Part shown: one piece after another, positions 53,332 to 64,000 of the stretch
How positions within the stretch are numbered: the first letter of the stretch is position 1
Layout: every line of letters begins with the position of its first letter
From: Ficedula albicollis
Lineage: Eukaryota; Chordata; Aves; Passeriformes; Muscicapidae
DNA: 64,000 nt
Assembly: GCF_000247815.1 (NCBI RefSeq)
Contig: NC_021677.1
Coordinates: 6,391,941-6,455,940, forward strand
Reading direction: 5' to 3'
Translations under genes and position numbers: made by a program
Notes under the pieces: model-generated
What the model was told of the DNA's origin: nothing
Database searches by the model: none
Seen by the model: only the letters and a program-made list of their open reading frames with translations

Positions 53332-55782
53332 TATTGGAGCCAGATATAGTTGCTTCTTCTTAGTTGCTGCTCTTCTATCTGGAAGATAACAAGCCCTTCA
53401 CATTGCTGCATTGAATGAAAGATTTCTGAGCCAACAGAAGTCCTTTCCTGGGTTGCTACTTCCTCATCATATCAGAAGACCCATTTTCTCAAAATCTGCC
53501 TTAACTTTCTCAGGGAGATGCTCTGGGCCCTTACAATAGTCAGTAACATGTATGGACAGCAAAGTGTGTATCCATGAGACAGATTTATGCTCCTGCACAA
53601 TATTCAATAGTATTGCTGCTTTATTGCACCCCAGGCAAGTTCCCTGGCAGACTAGAAATAGTATTTGGTGGCTTCTTGACTTTTACTCTTTATTCCAATT
53701 TCTTTGCAATTTCCTCTGTAAGGTGGAGTTTTTCTGCTTTTTGGGGGGTTTTTGCTACCTGTCGAGTGACATGAACATCTCTTGGCTGAATGCACAAAAG
53801 AACACATTACTTTGCTTTTCTGGGAACTTTTTCTTTTGCCTTTCAGTCACATGGTATAAGTCAAATATTCACATATAGTTCACATTCAAAAATTTCCATT
53901 TAAAATATGAATAATTTCTAATGTTGGAAAGGTTACTCCTACTTTAAAATTAAACTATGGCTTTAAAATGTTTTCAGTTTCAATTGAACTAAATTGAGGA
54001 ACATGCATCCACCACTACCACAAAGAAAGGATAAACTATGAAGCCTTTTTATTGCATGTAACCATATTTGTTGACAGAAAGATGAAATATCAAACATATT
54101 TTAATAGTATAGGGCAGCTTTTCTGCTTTGATGCTGCAGTTTAACATTTGAAATAATCCAGCCCATATAATATTATGTTAATTTGTCTCAGCAAGTTAGA
54201 TTTTATAAATATTCCATGTATTTGTAATTGATGGGAGAAAAGTAACAGAAGTATCACATAGAAAAAGTAATTTCCCCTGACTGTGATGGTTACACATCAT
54301 CTATATGATGTAGCCTGTCTTTTTTTAGCTTTTATTTTCCTAATATTGGGGCAGTCATAATAACCAAGACATGCTACAAGGGAGGTGTGAATTAAGTATG
54401 CTTGTTACATGTAAAAAGCTCTCATAGTTGGAAAAAGCACAACTGAGAATGTGCTAAACTGGGATGTTTTAACAGATTAACAATTATTTATTATATATTC
54501 TTTAATATATTGCTTATTATTTTGCTGATCTCAGATTTGGTAATAATTGTTTAATTTGGGAATTTGAACATAATGTACAGTCAAAATAAATCCACTCTAG
54601 CATAAAAATATACAGAACTAATACAAGAAATTGTTTCTGTCTGCATTTATCTGACATGTGAAGAAATAAGCTAAATGTATGCAAGTGTGAAGAAATTAAA
54701 TAGTGTGCAGTTCATACACCTGTATTTAACCAGAATCTTTGGTTTCATTTGGTATGTACAAACTAAGTTGTGTTTGTGAATCAGTAGTAAGACTCAAAAT
54801 GACATGAAACACTGCTCCTAAGGTTTTGTGTCGTGTCACATTTCACTGCATCACTCAGATAAATGGATATTCTCATTTAGGTTTGTGGTCGTCCAGGGTG
54901 TCTTATACAGAGAATATTGTTTCCTTATGAATTTCCTTTATTTTTATCCCCTTCCATAGATATTTTCTTTCTGGTTTTAATTTTCCTTTTGGCAGGGTAG
55001 TGAAATGGTAGCTCTTAGACATGTAAATATACTAGAAATATTGAACAATGCCTTCAAAATAGCATATTCATATGAATTCAGGAAAAAATAGGGGATCAGA
55101 ACTTTTCTGAAGAGTAAAGAGACCCTATATAGAAACTTCTTTCTAGCCTTTTTAAGCCACCCAGGTATTTCAGGGGAATGTTTGTTGCCCTAGTCCCCCT
55201 ATCCCGCTTCTTTCTAGGGATTGTCTTGTATCTGAGACACTTTAACAAGTTGCAAAATACTTCTGAGTCTTCCTTTTAATGGAACTTAATAGGTCCCAAT
55301 AGCAATGGTTCCCAGCAGTTCCTTAGTTGCTACTCAGTAGCATGGGTGCATAGGGAGCAGAAATAGTAGACTAAATAATTATTTTCATTAATTAAAGTAC
55401 TGTAGGTGGAAGTCGTTAAATAAGTGCAGTCCTGTATTCTTCCTGTATTGATTTAATCTTGTTCTGCAGTTATCATTCCTTCTTACAAATATCTTAAAGC
55501 TGCCAGGGCTGTTTAAATTCTTCATCCTATTTGTATGGCAGGAGATGTCATCTTCATTGAACGCCTAACTTCAAGCTTTATTGCAAAAATAATTTCCTCT
55601 CTTTTTTTTTTTTGCTTTTTTTTTTTCAGTTAGAAGATCCAAACATCTCCTATAATATTCTCATCAAGGTAGCTTCCTTCATTCTTTATCCAGTATAGCA
55701 CCAGAAGTTCAAGTAGGATTTAATTCATTAGAATTACAACTGCTTATGAAATGCTCCCACACCAGTCCTTTTTGTTGTCTGA
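53332..55782. other. Unassigned non-coding region
   Basis: About 2.4 kb of AT-rich unique DNA, with T runs near 55598-55626. Overlapping 66- and 108-codon frames at 53552-53878 show no recognisable domain. Confidence 0.5.
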
Positions 55783-56560
55783 TGTCTTGGTTTCATACAA
55801 TTTAAGTAGGGGAGAGGGAGGCACTCTAACATGAGTTACCTCCCCTTAGTTTTAATCAATAGCTTTCCACTATTACAGGGAAATGAAAGTGGGTGCAAGT
55901 GAAAAAAATGTCAGTATACAAACAAGTTAAACAGCAACAGTCAAAAAATAACAGTAAATAATCACAAGATGGAAAATTGCTAAGTCTCACAAACTCCCCA
56001 GGATTAAAGAGAAATCAAAATGACGGAGTGACCCCTTCACCAAGATGCTGTCCTTCACAGACACCCATGTGTGGGAAGTCAAAGGGAAAATTGTGGCAGG
56101 TCTCCCCTCTCCAATCCCCCTGCCTTTCTCCATCTCTCTGTCAGAGGCTTTTCTGTCAAGAAAAGCAGCCAACACACTCGGTAGCTGGAACTAGGTCAAG
56201 GGCTAGAACTTACAGAGGCAATTCACCTTCTCCTCAGCAAAACCAGCCAGCTGGAGCGACTCAGACTGGAGTGGGGCCATTCCACTCCTGGCACAGAGCT
56301 ACAGCTGCAGACAGGCACTGCTGAGATTTGCCTTGTGGCAGCTGAATATGCAAGAGAGAAACAAGAGACAGCGTGAGAACGTGGTGGTGGTGTTGGTGGT
56401 GATGGTGGTGGTAGTGGATTGAAGCGGAGTCCTCGCATTGATCAAAGACCAAAAGGCAAGAAAGGGTCTGCTTGGGCAACTCCAACTGTTTTAAGGGACC
56501 AGCAAAACCACGGCCCTTGCAGTTATATACTAGCTATGGTGCTGGGTCTTAAAGAGGCAG
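55783..56560 (-). mobile_element. Antisense ERV LTR
   Basis: The + strand starts tgtcttggtttcatac, the same reversed LTR end (AAACCAAGACA) seen at 7442. It then has A-rich sequence (gttaaacagcaacagtc) in a position equivalent to that copy. A GC-richer middle follows, with a (GGT)n patch at about 56381-56413 and tgcttgggcaactcc. The right boundary is uncertain and no matching tctga duplication was found. Confidence 0.55.
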
Positions 56561-57017
56561 TAACAATTTTTGGGCAGATAGATACAGAATACAGTAACAT
56601 TTTGGGTTACCCAGGAGATCTGGGAAGAGTTGTTTAGTGTTTTCAGAATTAGTCACATACCTTTCTGCTGTGTGAGCTGTGCATCAGCAGTCGTAGTGCA
56701 ATATTTACAATGCTAAAACAGTAATACTTCATTAGTCTAAGTACTGAACTTTCTAGGAATTGCATCTATTTGTCTATTCTAAAAAAATCCTGGAAAGTTA
56801 GGACTTTTCTCTTTTGTTTTCCCCATCTTTTTCAATTAATGTGAATACTTTTTCATAGATTTCACAGAATCTTCAGAGTAAGGATTAGAATAATTAATTG
56901 TGACTAGCAAATGATGCTAATTTTCTACATAAATTTTGAACTGTCTGAAATATCAAATTCTCATTTGTACTAACTACTACATAAACATAAGCCACATATT
57001 CACCCCTACTGGGTCTG
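56561..57017. other. Unassigned spacer
   Basis: AT-rich unique DNA with nothing recognised. Confidence 0.5.
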
Positions 57018-57065
57018 GCTAGAGACCTTAAAATCATTTGGTTCCAACCTTACCCACCATGGCTG
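57018..57065 (-). mobile_element. Short CR1 3' tail
   Basis: gagaccttaaaatcatttgg followed by ttccaaccttacccaccatg is the antisense of the CR1 tail. Only about 48 bases are clear. Confidence 0.55.
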
Positions 57066-58371
57066 CTAATGTGTCTGGTAATGGAGATGAGGTTGAACTC
57101 TGTGGGTAAAATTGGATTTGAAATTTCCCTAGGCATTCTCATTTAAATTAATTGAGCCATGAAAAGCACAACCATTTGCTACTGTAAATTACATTAATGT
57201 AACTGTAGAAAGGGCTTTAATTTTCTCAGAAGTATTTAAAACCTATTTTCCTTTCTACTTTATACGTTTAATGTATTTTAATTATTTGTTATTACTATTT
57301 TATATTAATTTAGAATTTCCAAGATATCCTAGGTATTGTGTAATTATGTTACTTTTCCATCCCTTTGTAAAGGTTATCCTTAGATGATAATAGAATTTTT
57401 TCCAAATGGTTCAGGAAGAAAAATTCCTTAAATACTTCAGTGAAATGTGGGGTAAAGCTTAAAGTGAAGTTTACAACACTCTGAAGCAGTATTCAGTTTT
57501 CTTTAGTTGTGTTTAATGTCACTGGGAAAACATTAAAGGACATGCCTACAGTTGTAGATTTCATGATACAAAGTATTTTAAAGGCATCTCAGTGTAGAAG
57601 GAAGACCTGTTTCATACAAATGGCTTCTGCAGATGAAAAGACTGAATCTCCTGGAGTTTCATGTGTTTTGGGGGATTTTTCTAGTGGTACATAGATACCA
57701 AGTACATGAAGTGAGCCATCACTTTTGAAGACGTTCTATCATTCTTATTCCCTTGTACACTATAAAATGGCCGTCTGTGATACCAGAATTAATCAGACTT
57801 TTGGGATCTGAACTTTTACTTGAGTAACTTGGAAATTTTACTGTAAACACTTCATTTTAGGGTAAATAACTTTTATTCTGTTTTGTTTAATGAAAGTAAT
57901 TTTTATGCCTTTATTTTGGCTTACAGAGTAGTTGGATTTTTTTTTTCTTTCATTGTCTCTGTAGTCTTAGTACTATTTCATTACCTCTCAGTCTTTTCTC
58001 CAGTAAAAGTCAGGTTTTTTTCTTCAGGGATATGTAGGTGATATCATCAACCTCTTCGCAGCAAGCCTCTATTCCTTTTGCATAACTGGGTACCATGTGT
58101 TCTGCATTCGGGGACACGTGGAAAGTCACTATGGCAAAAAAGGTGAAAATGCATGGTTGAGATAAGACAAATTTACTGGAAACAGAAATTATATAAGAAA
58201 AGGAGTAGTAAAGCACTAATATTAGTAACAAAAGGTGTACGACAAAGAAACTATTTACACAGAAAGACCATGACAAATCATGACTGGCTGCCCACCACTA
58301 TGCTTTCTCCAGAACAGAAAGCATGTCCTTCTTCTGGGAAGCAAGAATCTCTTACTCCTGCCCCTGGCAAT
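57066..58371. other. Unassigned region, last part possibly antisense LTR
   Basis: 57066-58010 looks unique. 58015-58370 contains A-rich words (tactggaaacagaaattata, aactatttacacagaaagac) in an order reminiscent of the antisense LTRs at 7442 and 55783, but no colinear match was demonstrated. Confidence 0.4.
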
Positions 58372-58505
58372 GACATGAGGCATGAAATAACACCTTAGCC
58401 ACACCCACTCAACACAGTGCATGGCACACCAGAGCTCCTGGTCTCAAGTGATCCTACAGGATCAGCCTCCTCACTAGCTGGGACTACAAGCCACTATGCT
58501 CAGCT
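58372..58505 (-). pseudogene. 7SL (SRP) RNA-derived sequence, 5' part
   Basis: The minus strand reads gctgagcatagtggc, ttgtagtcccagcta, gaggaggctga, ggatcacttgagaccaggag, ctctggtgtgcc, tgggtgtggctaagg. This follows the 5' domain of vertebrate 7SL RNA from its first nucleotides for about 125 nt (tgtagtcccagcta, gaggctgag, ggatcgcttgag, ccaggagttctgg, cgggtgtccgcactaag). Beyond ctctgg it tracks 7SL, not Alu, so it is not primate contamination. The 3' part of 7SL is missing, substitutions are many, and no A-tail is visible, so it is a non-functional retrocopy fragment. Real SRP RNA (about 300 nt) is the RNA core of the particle that brings signal-peptide proteins to the ER. Confidence 0.82.
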
Positions 58506-58519
58506 ACTGTAAAAAATTA

Positions 58520-59353
58520 CCCATGCCCTGGCTGAAAATAGGACACTCTGGGAAATTTGCTTGGTGGTATTTTTCTTGTAAGGTCTGTTGTCCCTTTAGC
58601 TCATTACCTACTCACTCAGTGTCCTAGGTGGATTTTATAATGATGTTCTATTCCTCATCATCTGTAGCCCTGTTCCTCGGCATGCTCACTGTGGTGCAGA
58701 TCAGTGGGTGCTTTGTTGATTAGCTAGCTTGGTTTTTTGTTAGCTTAAGCAAGAGGTTTCTTTTTTCCACTTTCCCTGGCCTGGAGAGACCACAGCAGCA
58801 ATCGTTCAGCCGGCTTTTGTTTTTCCTTGAACTGTTAGGCTTGCTTTTGTCCAAGATCAGACAGTATCCGAGAGATGGTGGATGGGGACCTGCAGGGAGC
58901 CATGGCAACCACTCTGCCCAGACGTAGACCTCAGTAGAAGCTGAACCAACTAGAGAAAGGACACCAAAATCCACCAGCTTCATCTGCTGTGAGGAGGAGA
59001 CCAATGCCAGAGGTTCAACAGTTTCCCATCTGTTTTGCCCGAGCTGCTGCATTAACTTTTTCGTTTCTGAGACAGAAGCAGGGTGACATTTTGTTCCCCC
59101 CTTGCCATGCAGCCAGCCACTTTGTTTCTTCCCCTGACATTTTGGGGTTTTTTGTTCTGCTGTGGGTAGATGTGTGGGGAGAGAGAGGTGGGGTTCTGAT
59201 GGTTCAATATGTAGCACATATTCAATTTTTTTTCCCTGTCCATGCCAGCACTTTGTCAATAAACAGTTCAGTTTTTTCACTTTCATCCACTGCTGTTCAT
59301 TTTCTCATTGGCAGAAAAGGGATTGCTGAGGTGCTTTTTCTTTGGAGGAAACA
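58520..59353 (+). mobile_element. Putative sense ERV LTR
   Basis: It contains a long mixed-GC region with gagccatggcaaccactctg, a poly-A signal (aataaa at 59258-59263, followed by cagttcagttttttcac), and a U5-like end (tttctttggaggaaaca). LTR layout is likely, but the 5' end and target-site duplication were not found. It lies immediately beside the 7SL-derived sequence. The 188-codon minus-strand frame overlapping it has no recognised domain. Confidence 0.5.
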
Positions 59354-59483
59354 CTAGTTCCAGAGTGTTATCTCCTAAACTAGCCTCTAAACCAAGAACC
59401 CAGAAGGATTAATTCTGGAATAGCTGAGAGCAGCAGAGTGAATTAAATGTCTCATTTAATTTGTTGATTCTGTTATTACACTT

Positions 59484-60388
59484 TGTTGGAGTGTGTAAAA
59501 CAGAAACCTCTCTGAGTCTTTCAGAGAGAGATCAGAATGAAGGGTTTGAATCAAAACCTTTAGAGAAATTAAATTATATTAAGCCACACAGACATGGAAT
59601 AGTGGTGTAAACTTTAGTTTTAAGTAAGTAGAAATATTATTAAGTTGCATAGATACGAAGTAGAAGTTTTAAGTAAGTTTTATGTTTTAAGTTTATGTTT
59701 ATGTTTTAAGTGCCTTAAAGAGCAAAAGCCTTAGAATCTAGTGTAAAAAACAAGCTTCAGTGAGAGCTCAAAAACATAGTTCTAGACATAATAAAAACAT
59801 TGTAAGAATATTGCTTACGTTCTTCAGATAGAATTACTTGCATAAATAGATATGCTATATGTGTAAGGATTAACACCACTTTCATATTACAGAACTAGAA
59901 TTCTAATAGGTTTAGAAGAAATGCTTCAGGTTCACGTTTGTAGCTCATTGGGTAATTTGTAAATAAAAATCCATGGATTGGAGTGAGAGCTCTCTCGTTC
60001 TCACTTCCTCCACCATCACCATCATCACTACCACATGAAAGAAGAAGAGGAAGAAGAAGAGGAGAAGAACAGAAGAAAGACTGGGGAGCTTCTGCCTCTG
60101 CTCAGGACTCTGTACCAGACTGCAGTCTCTGCCACTGCTTGAGACTCTGCACCAGGCCACTGCTTCTACTTCTGCTCAGGACTCTTCCAGAGAGCTGCTG
60201 CTCCTGCCTCTGCCCGGGACTTAAATCAGGGAGCTGCTTCTATTTGGGACTCTATGCCAGAAAGCTTTAACACAGACTTTATAGCTTTGGACTCTTTGAG
60301 ACTGATGTGCCTCTACAAATAAGCAACTTTACAACAACCAACAACTGCTCTTGCCTCTTTAAGATCTAAACCCATAGCAATCTCGACA
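59484..60388 (+). mobile_element. Complete solo ERV LTR, 905 bp, 6-bp target-site duplication
   Basis: It begins TGTTGGAGTGTGTAAAAC and ends AGCAATCTCGACA. The hexamer acactt lies on both sides (59478-59483 and 60389-60394). The U3 half matches 6157-6650 and, inverted, 45426-46264. The second half has a purine-rich patch (gaagaagaggaagaag) and diverged repeats of a gctgcttct/ctgctcaggactct word. Six-base duplications are typical of class II (ERVK/beta-like) elements. There are no internal genes, so this is a product of LTR-LTR recombination. Confidence 0.88.
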
Positions 60389-60394
60389 ACACTT

Positions 60395-62635
60395 TAGCTG
60401 TTGTTTTCTGGAGGAGTTTGCAGTTACTGTTTTAGTGTTAACTAGGTTGGAGAAAAATGTCCATCATGTATAGCAAATCCCCTGCAGTACATTGTCCCTG
60501 GGTGGCTTTGCTTGAGTTAATTTATTTAAAAGAATTTTTAGAAAGAGAGAGAGAAAGCAAAATAATTCTGTAGGTCATATGTAAGGTTGATAGCTCATAT
60601 GTTGAAAGAAAGGCAGTGCTGCTATGCTTGGACAAATGTACTTTTTTATGTTCCTAATCTGAGATAAAACAGTAGATACGAACTTCTTAGATAAGAAATT
60701 CAAGGCAAAGATCTTATTCAGAGGATTGTAATAAATCTTTTTTATCACGTCTCTTTTTTATGCTGTGCATTGAAAGGAGTAATAATAAAATTGTTCTACA
60801 GAAAAAGATCCAGTTCTCTAGGAAGGACTCCTGTCAATGTCATGAGGTGAGAATACCATGGAGACAGAATGTCTGTATTCTAAGTTAGAAAACTGGCATC
60901 TTCAATTTTACGCTGAATAGTAGTCCCATTTGGAAGAGGGAAAGTCTTCTTTGTGTCTGTGACTAATAGAGCTTTATATAGAAATATTAGATACAGCTCA
61001 TGGGTTTTATGTCATACAAAGTAAGTATAAGACCAAGCTGATGGTGAAAAAGCATGGAAAATCTGCTTGTACGAGTGTATAACTGCTTGCACAAAGTAGA
61101 GAATAGTAGAGGTTGTTTTTCTTGCCTATTTATTTCTTAGTGATTTATTGAGACCTTTCTAATAACCCTTTCTGTTCCCAATATTTCTTCTGCATCACAG
61201 TTCTGCAGAAGAAAGATCTGTCTGCAAAACACACATAAGCAGTTTTTGACCCATTCCCAAGGCACTTTTCCTGAGTCTCTTCAGAAGATAAAATGCATAG
61301 CCCTCTGCATTCCTATCACTTGGCTTTGAGAAGTTTGAGTCAGTATGCCGTCTGATAAAGTACACATTCAGGCCATATCCCTTCAGAGTGGGTGAAAATT
61401 ATTACAAACCAAAATACTTCTCCTGAAGCAAATTTAAAATATCTACTCATTTTCAGTGATATGTGAAAACAAATTTTTTATTAGTGTTTGTTTCCAGTGG
61501 TTTTCTTGTTTTGTTTTTTTAAATCCTCTTCTGGGGAAAAGTTTCTCAACAGCAGGCTCATAGATGCAAGTTGTTCAGTGATAGTAGAATTAAAAATACA
61601 GCACTATGGGATAGTTTCCAGTTTTTCAACTTGAATCAAGAAATTTGCTTTCTTGATTCATCCTAGCTTTCTATCATGTGTATTTTCTGGAATGACTAAA
61701 CCTTGAAATTATTTTTGTGCTGAACTGTGTTTTGTAGTCATACAACTATCTCTTTTTGAGTTCCATGATGCTTAATGATTGAAATCTGTTAAAGGGGGCT
61801 TGCAAGTCTTTTCCTCTCTGGTTGATCTGTTATGGTTTCCTCATCTCTACTGCAAATTCCTGGAAGTGCTGATCAGCATCACAAATGGTGCCAAAAATAT
61901 TTGAAATATTTGTTTCATGAGGCATTACATGCAAGTTTCTGCACTGATGAGACGTATGTGCTTCCATAGGAAAATAGATGTCATCCCCTCCCAAATTTTT
62001 ACTCTAAAATGGAGCACAATGTCTGTGATTTTACTCTCTTCCAGCATTCTTTGGCTTGCTGTACTGCTCAAATTTTTTTACTGTATCTGTATTAACTCCT
62101 TGACTGTCCTTTATAATTTACCTTTTAAAAAACTATAGAGTGGTCAAGTGTACCAGATTATTTAACTTTTACTTATTACTGTGTCAAACATTTGCTACTT
62201 TACCCCTCTGACCTACATTTTTTGATACTGGGTCACCTAATTGTTGCTGCATTTTGTTTTGCATGAATTGTTGTGAATTGTGCATGTGTATGATCTTAAA
62301 AATAGTTCCCAGTTACATTATTTTCTGGTACTAGAAATAATGGCATTTCCTATATATTGTTTTTCATTAACTGGGATATAGAAGATCTTTATCTGAAAGA
62401 TAAAGAATGGCAAAAATCTCTTCATCGCTTCTGTTTTGCCAGGTGAAAATTTGACAACATTTTTATATTTCCCTACATGTGCATATTAATTTCAACAGGA
62501 GCTTAATAAATAGTCTTATAAACTTTTCAGATCACAATTAAAAAGTTTAATTACCAATTAAAAATAGAGCAAGCTCTATTTTTGTGGGGAGCTCCTTTTT
62601 GTGGGTTTTTCTTTAATTCATTGGGAATTTTTTTT
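60395..62635. other. Unassigned non-coding region
   Basis: About 2.2 kb of unique AT-rich DNA. The inverted words caagaaatttgctttcttg at 61637-61655 could form a small hairpin. No gene recognised. Confidence 0.5.
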
Positions 62636-62972
62636 GTTTGGTTTGGTTTGGTTTGGTTTGGTTTGGTTTGGTTTGGTTTGGTTTGGTTTGGTTTGGTTTG
62701 GTTTGGTTTGGTTTGGTTTGGTTTGGTTTGGTTTGGTTTGGTTTGGTTTGGTTTGGTTTGGTTTGGTTTGGTTTGGTTTGGTTTGGTTTGGTTTGGTTTG
62801 GTTTGGTTTGGTTTGGTTTGGTTTGGTTTGGTTTGGTTTGGTTTGGTTTGGTTTGGTTTGGTTTGGTTTGGTTTGGTTTGGTTTGGTTTGGTTTGGTTTG
62901 GTTTGGTTTGGTTTGGTTTGGTTTGGTTTGGTTTGGTTTGGTTTGGTTTGGTTTGGTTTGGTTTGGTTTGGG
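62636..62972. repeat. (GTTTG)n microsatellite
   Basis: About 66 perfect pentanucleotide units. Frames on both strands (VWFGL..., KPNQT...) are repeat artefacts. Confidence 0.95.
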
Positions 62973-62973
62973 G

Positions 62974-63165
62974 AGAGAGGGTTGCATATAGTAAGTGTAA
63001 TAATATATTCAATATGGTCCTGTAACTAAAAAAAGACAGGACAGCATTATGTTTCTATTTTTAAAATTTATTTGGTATAAATACAGATATTTTGACTTCA
63101 GTTGTTCATAAAATGTATTGAAGTGTTTGAACTCCACTGTACTTCTTTCTATTGCAGAAGCTCCT
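62974..63165. repeat. Exact duplication, copy 1
   Basis: 192 bases starting agagagggttgcatatag are repeated without a mismatch at 63809-64000, 835 bases downstream. Copy 1 starts directly at the edge of the GTTTG array. Confidence 0.9.
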
Positions 63166-63808
63166 AGATGGTGCTATTTTATTTCCTTTTAAAAATAGTA
63201 TAAAAATATGCAACCATCATCATTGCCTGAAGGGTGTATGTATATATGCATCCTCATACATTATTTTAATTTTAAAAGACTCAAAAAGAGCTCTTTACAT
63301 GACAGGGTTCCCATTATTCTGTCTCTCATATGTCCATCACTATGCAAATAATGTGCAGGCAGATTCTTCTTGTTGCCATAGTCATTTTTATTAAAAGTAA
63401 CTTACAGTCAGTACTCAGGGTAGGCATGGCACTAGAAGTGAAAACAGACTATCTTCTGTAAGACAATACTTTGCCCTACTGCTGTTGGAGTTCTGTCAAG
63501 ACCAAGAATACTGTGTCATGTAAGTAATTGATTACATTAGTACTTTTGTAATTCTGTCATGTACAACCTGATAGAAATCTGGCACAAATAGATGCAAAGT
63601 TACACAAAATCAGAGCTACAGGTATTAATCTAGATATTTTTATTACATGATCACTGAGCAGCTCACTATAGGTCTTTACTGAGTGGTAAGAGTAATTGCA
63701 TACTGAGAACTCTTGCTTGTCTGGATTATAAACCAAAACTGTTGCATTTTAGGTGTTGCTTGGGGTGAAATCAGCAGGAGGCCTTTGCAGGGTGTTACAA
63801 AGATGTTT
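63166..63808. other. Spacer between duplicated blocks
   Basis: Unique-looking sequence, 643 bases, with no recognised gene. Confidence 0.5.
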
Positions 63809-64000
63809 AGAGAGGGTTGCATATAGTAAGTGTAATAATATATTCAATATGGTCCTGTAACTAAAAAAAGACAGGACAGCATTATGTTTCTATTTTTAAA
63901 ATTTATTTGGTATAAATACAGATATTTTGACTTCAGTTGTTCATAAAATGTATTGAAGTGTTTGAACTCCACTGTACTTCTTTCTATTGCAGAAGCTCCT
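63809..64000. repeat. Exact duplication, copy 2 (cut by window end)
   Basis: Identical to 62974-63165 up to the last base of the window, so the true length of the duplication is unknown. Confidence 0.9.

Noticed and set aside
58372..58505. Human Alu contamination
   Set aside because: The sequence resembles an Alu left arm, but past ctctgg it follows 7SL RNA and not the Alu continuation, and it is strongly diverged.
58720..59286. 188-codon minus-strand open frame
   Set aside because: Lies antisense to an LTR-like region, with no recognised domain and no promoter or splice context.
62551..63029. Frames with KPNQT or VWFGL repeats
   Set aside because: Translation of the GTTTG microsatellite.

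Overview
The window looks like a piece of a bird genome, most probably a songbird-like species. The evidence is many fragments of the avian LINE CR1 in both orientations, several endogenous-retrovirus LTRs (mostly solo or fragmentary) with TG...CA ends and CCAAT, TATA and AATAAA signals, long AT-rich non-coding stretches, and one isolated CpG island with a signal-peptide first exon. There is no prokaryotic or organelle gene content. The species, and the passerine assignment, are inferred; no database search was possible.

Only one protein-coding element is well supported: a first coding exon on the + strand (15509-15570) with a TATA-less CpG-island promoter upstream and a consensus splice donor right after it. 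It encodes a 20-residue hydrophobic signal peptide, and the gene could not be identified. The sequence from 15571 to the end may be its first intron (at least 48 kb) or may run into intergenic DNA; no second exon could be supported. Left of the island is probably intergenic.

Layout: 1-3660, an LTR fragment, a CR1 broken by a kb-scale TCCTC array with an N gap, and a 797-base poly-G run. 6157-8328, LTR and CR1 fragments and a near-complete antisense LTR. 9906-12354, a nested LTR cluster with inverted arms and two 258-bp direct repeats. 15078-16040, poly-T, CpG island, exon 1 and a G34 tract. 16040-27500, mostly unique DNA. 27500-29350, a GGAA array with an N gap. 33301-35352, a long decayed CR1. 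37509-38257, a second poly-G run. 40471-50747, CR1 pieces, four LTRs, a MIR-like SINE, and an assembly error carrying sequencing-adapter sequence. 50748-55780, a possible conserved non-coding element, an AT/GATA microsatellite and a CR1. 55783-60394, three more LTRs and a 7SL-RNA-derived sequence. 62636-64000, a GTTTG array followed by an exact duplication.

The strongest second-look items concern assembly integrity and transposons. Adapter-derived bases sit between two identical 215-bp copies. A solo LTR's target-site duplication shows that the 36-N gap at 50690 is false. Two poly-G runs of more than 700 bases are probably artefacts. A 7SL RNA fragment lies among LTR sequence. I saw no convincing new gene system, CRISPR array or multi-gene operon.
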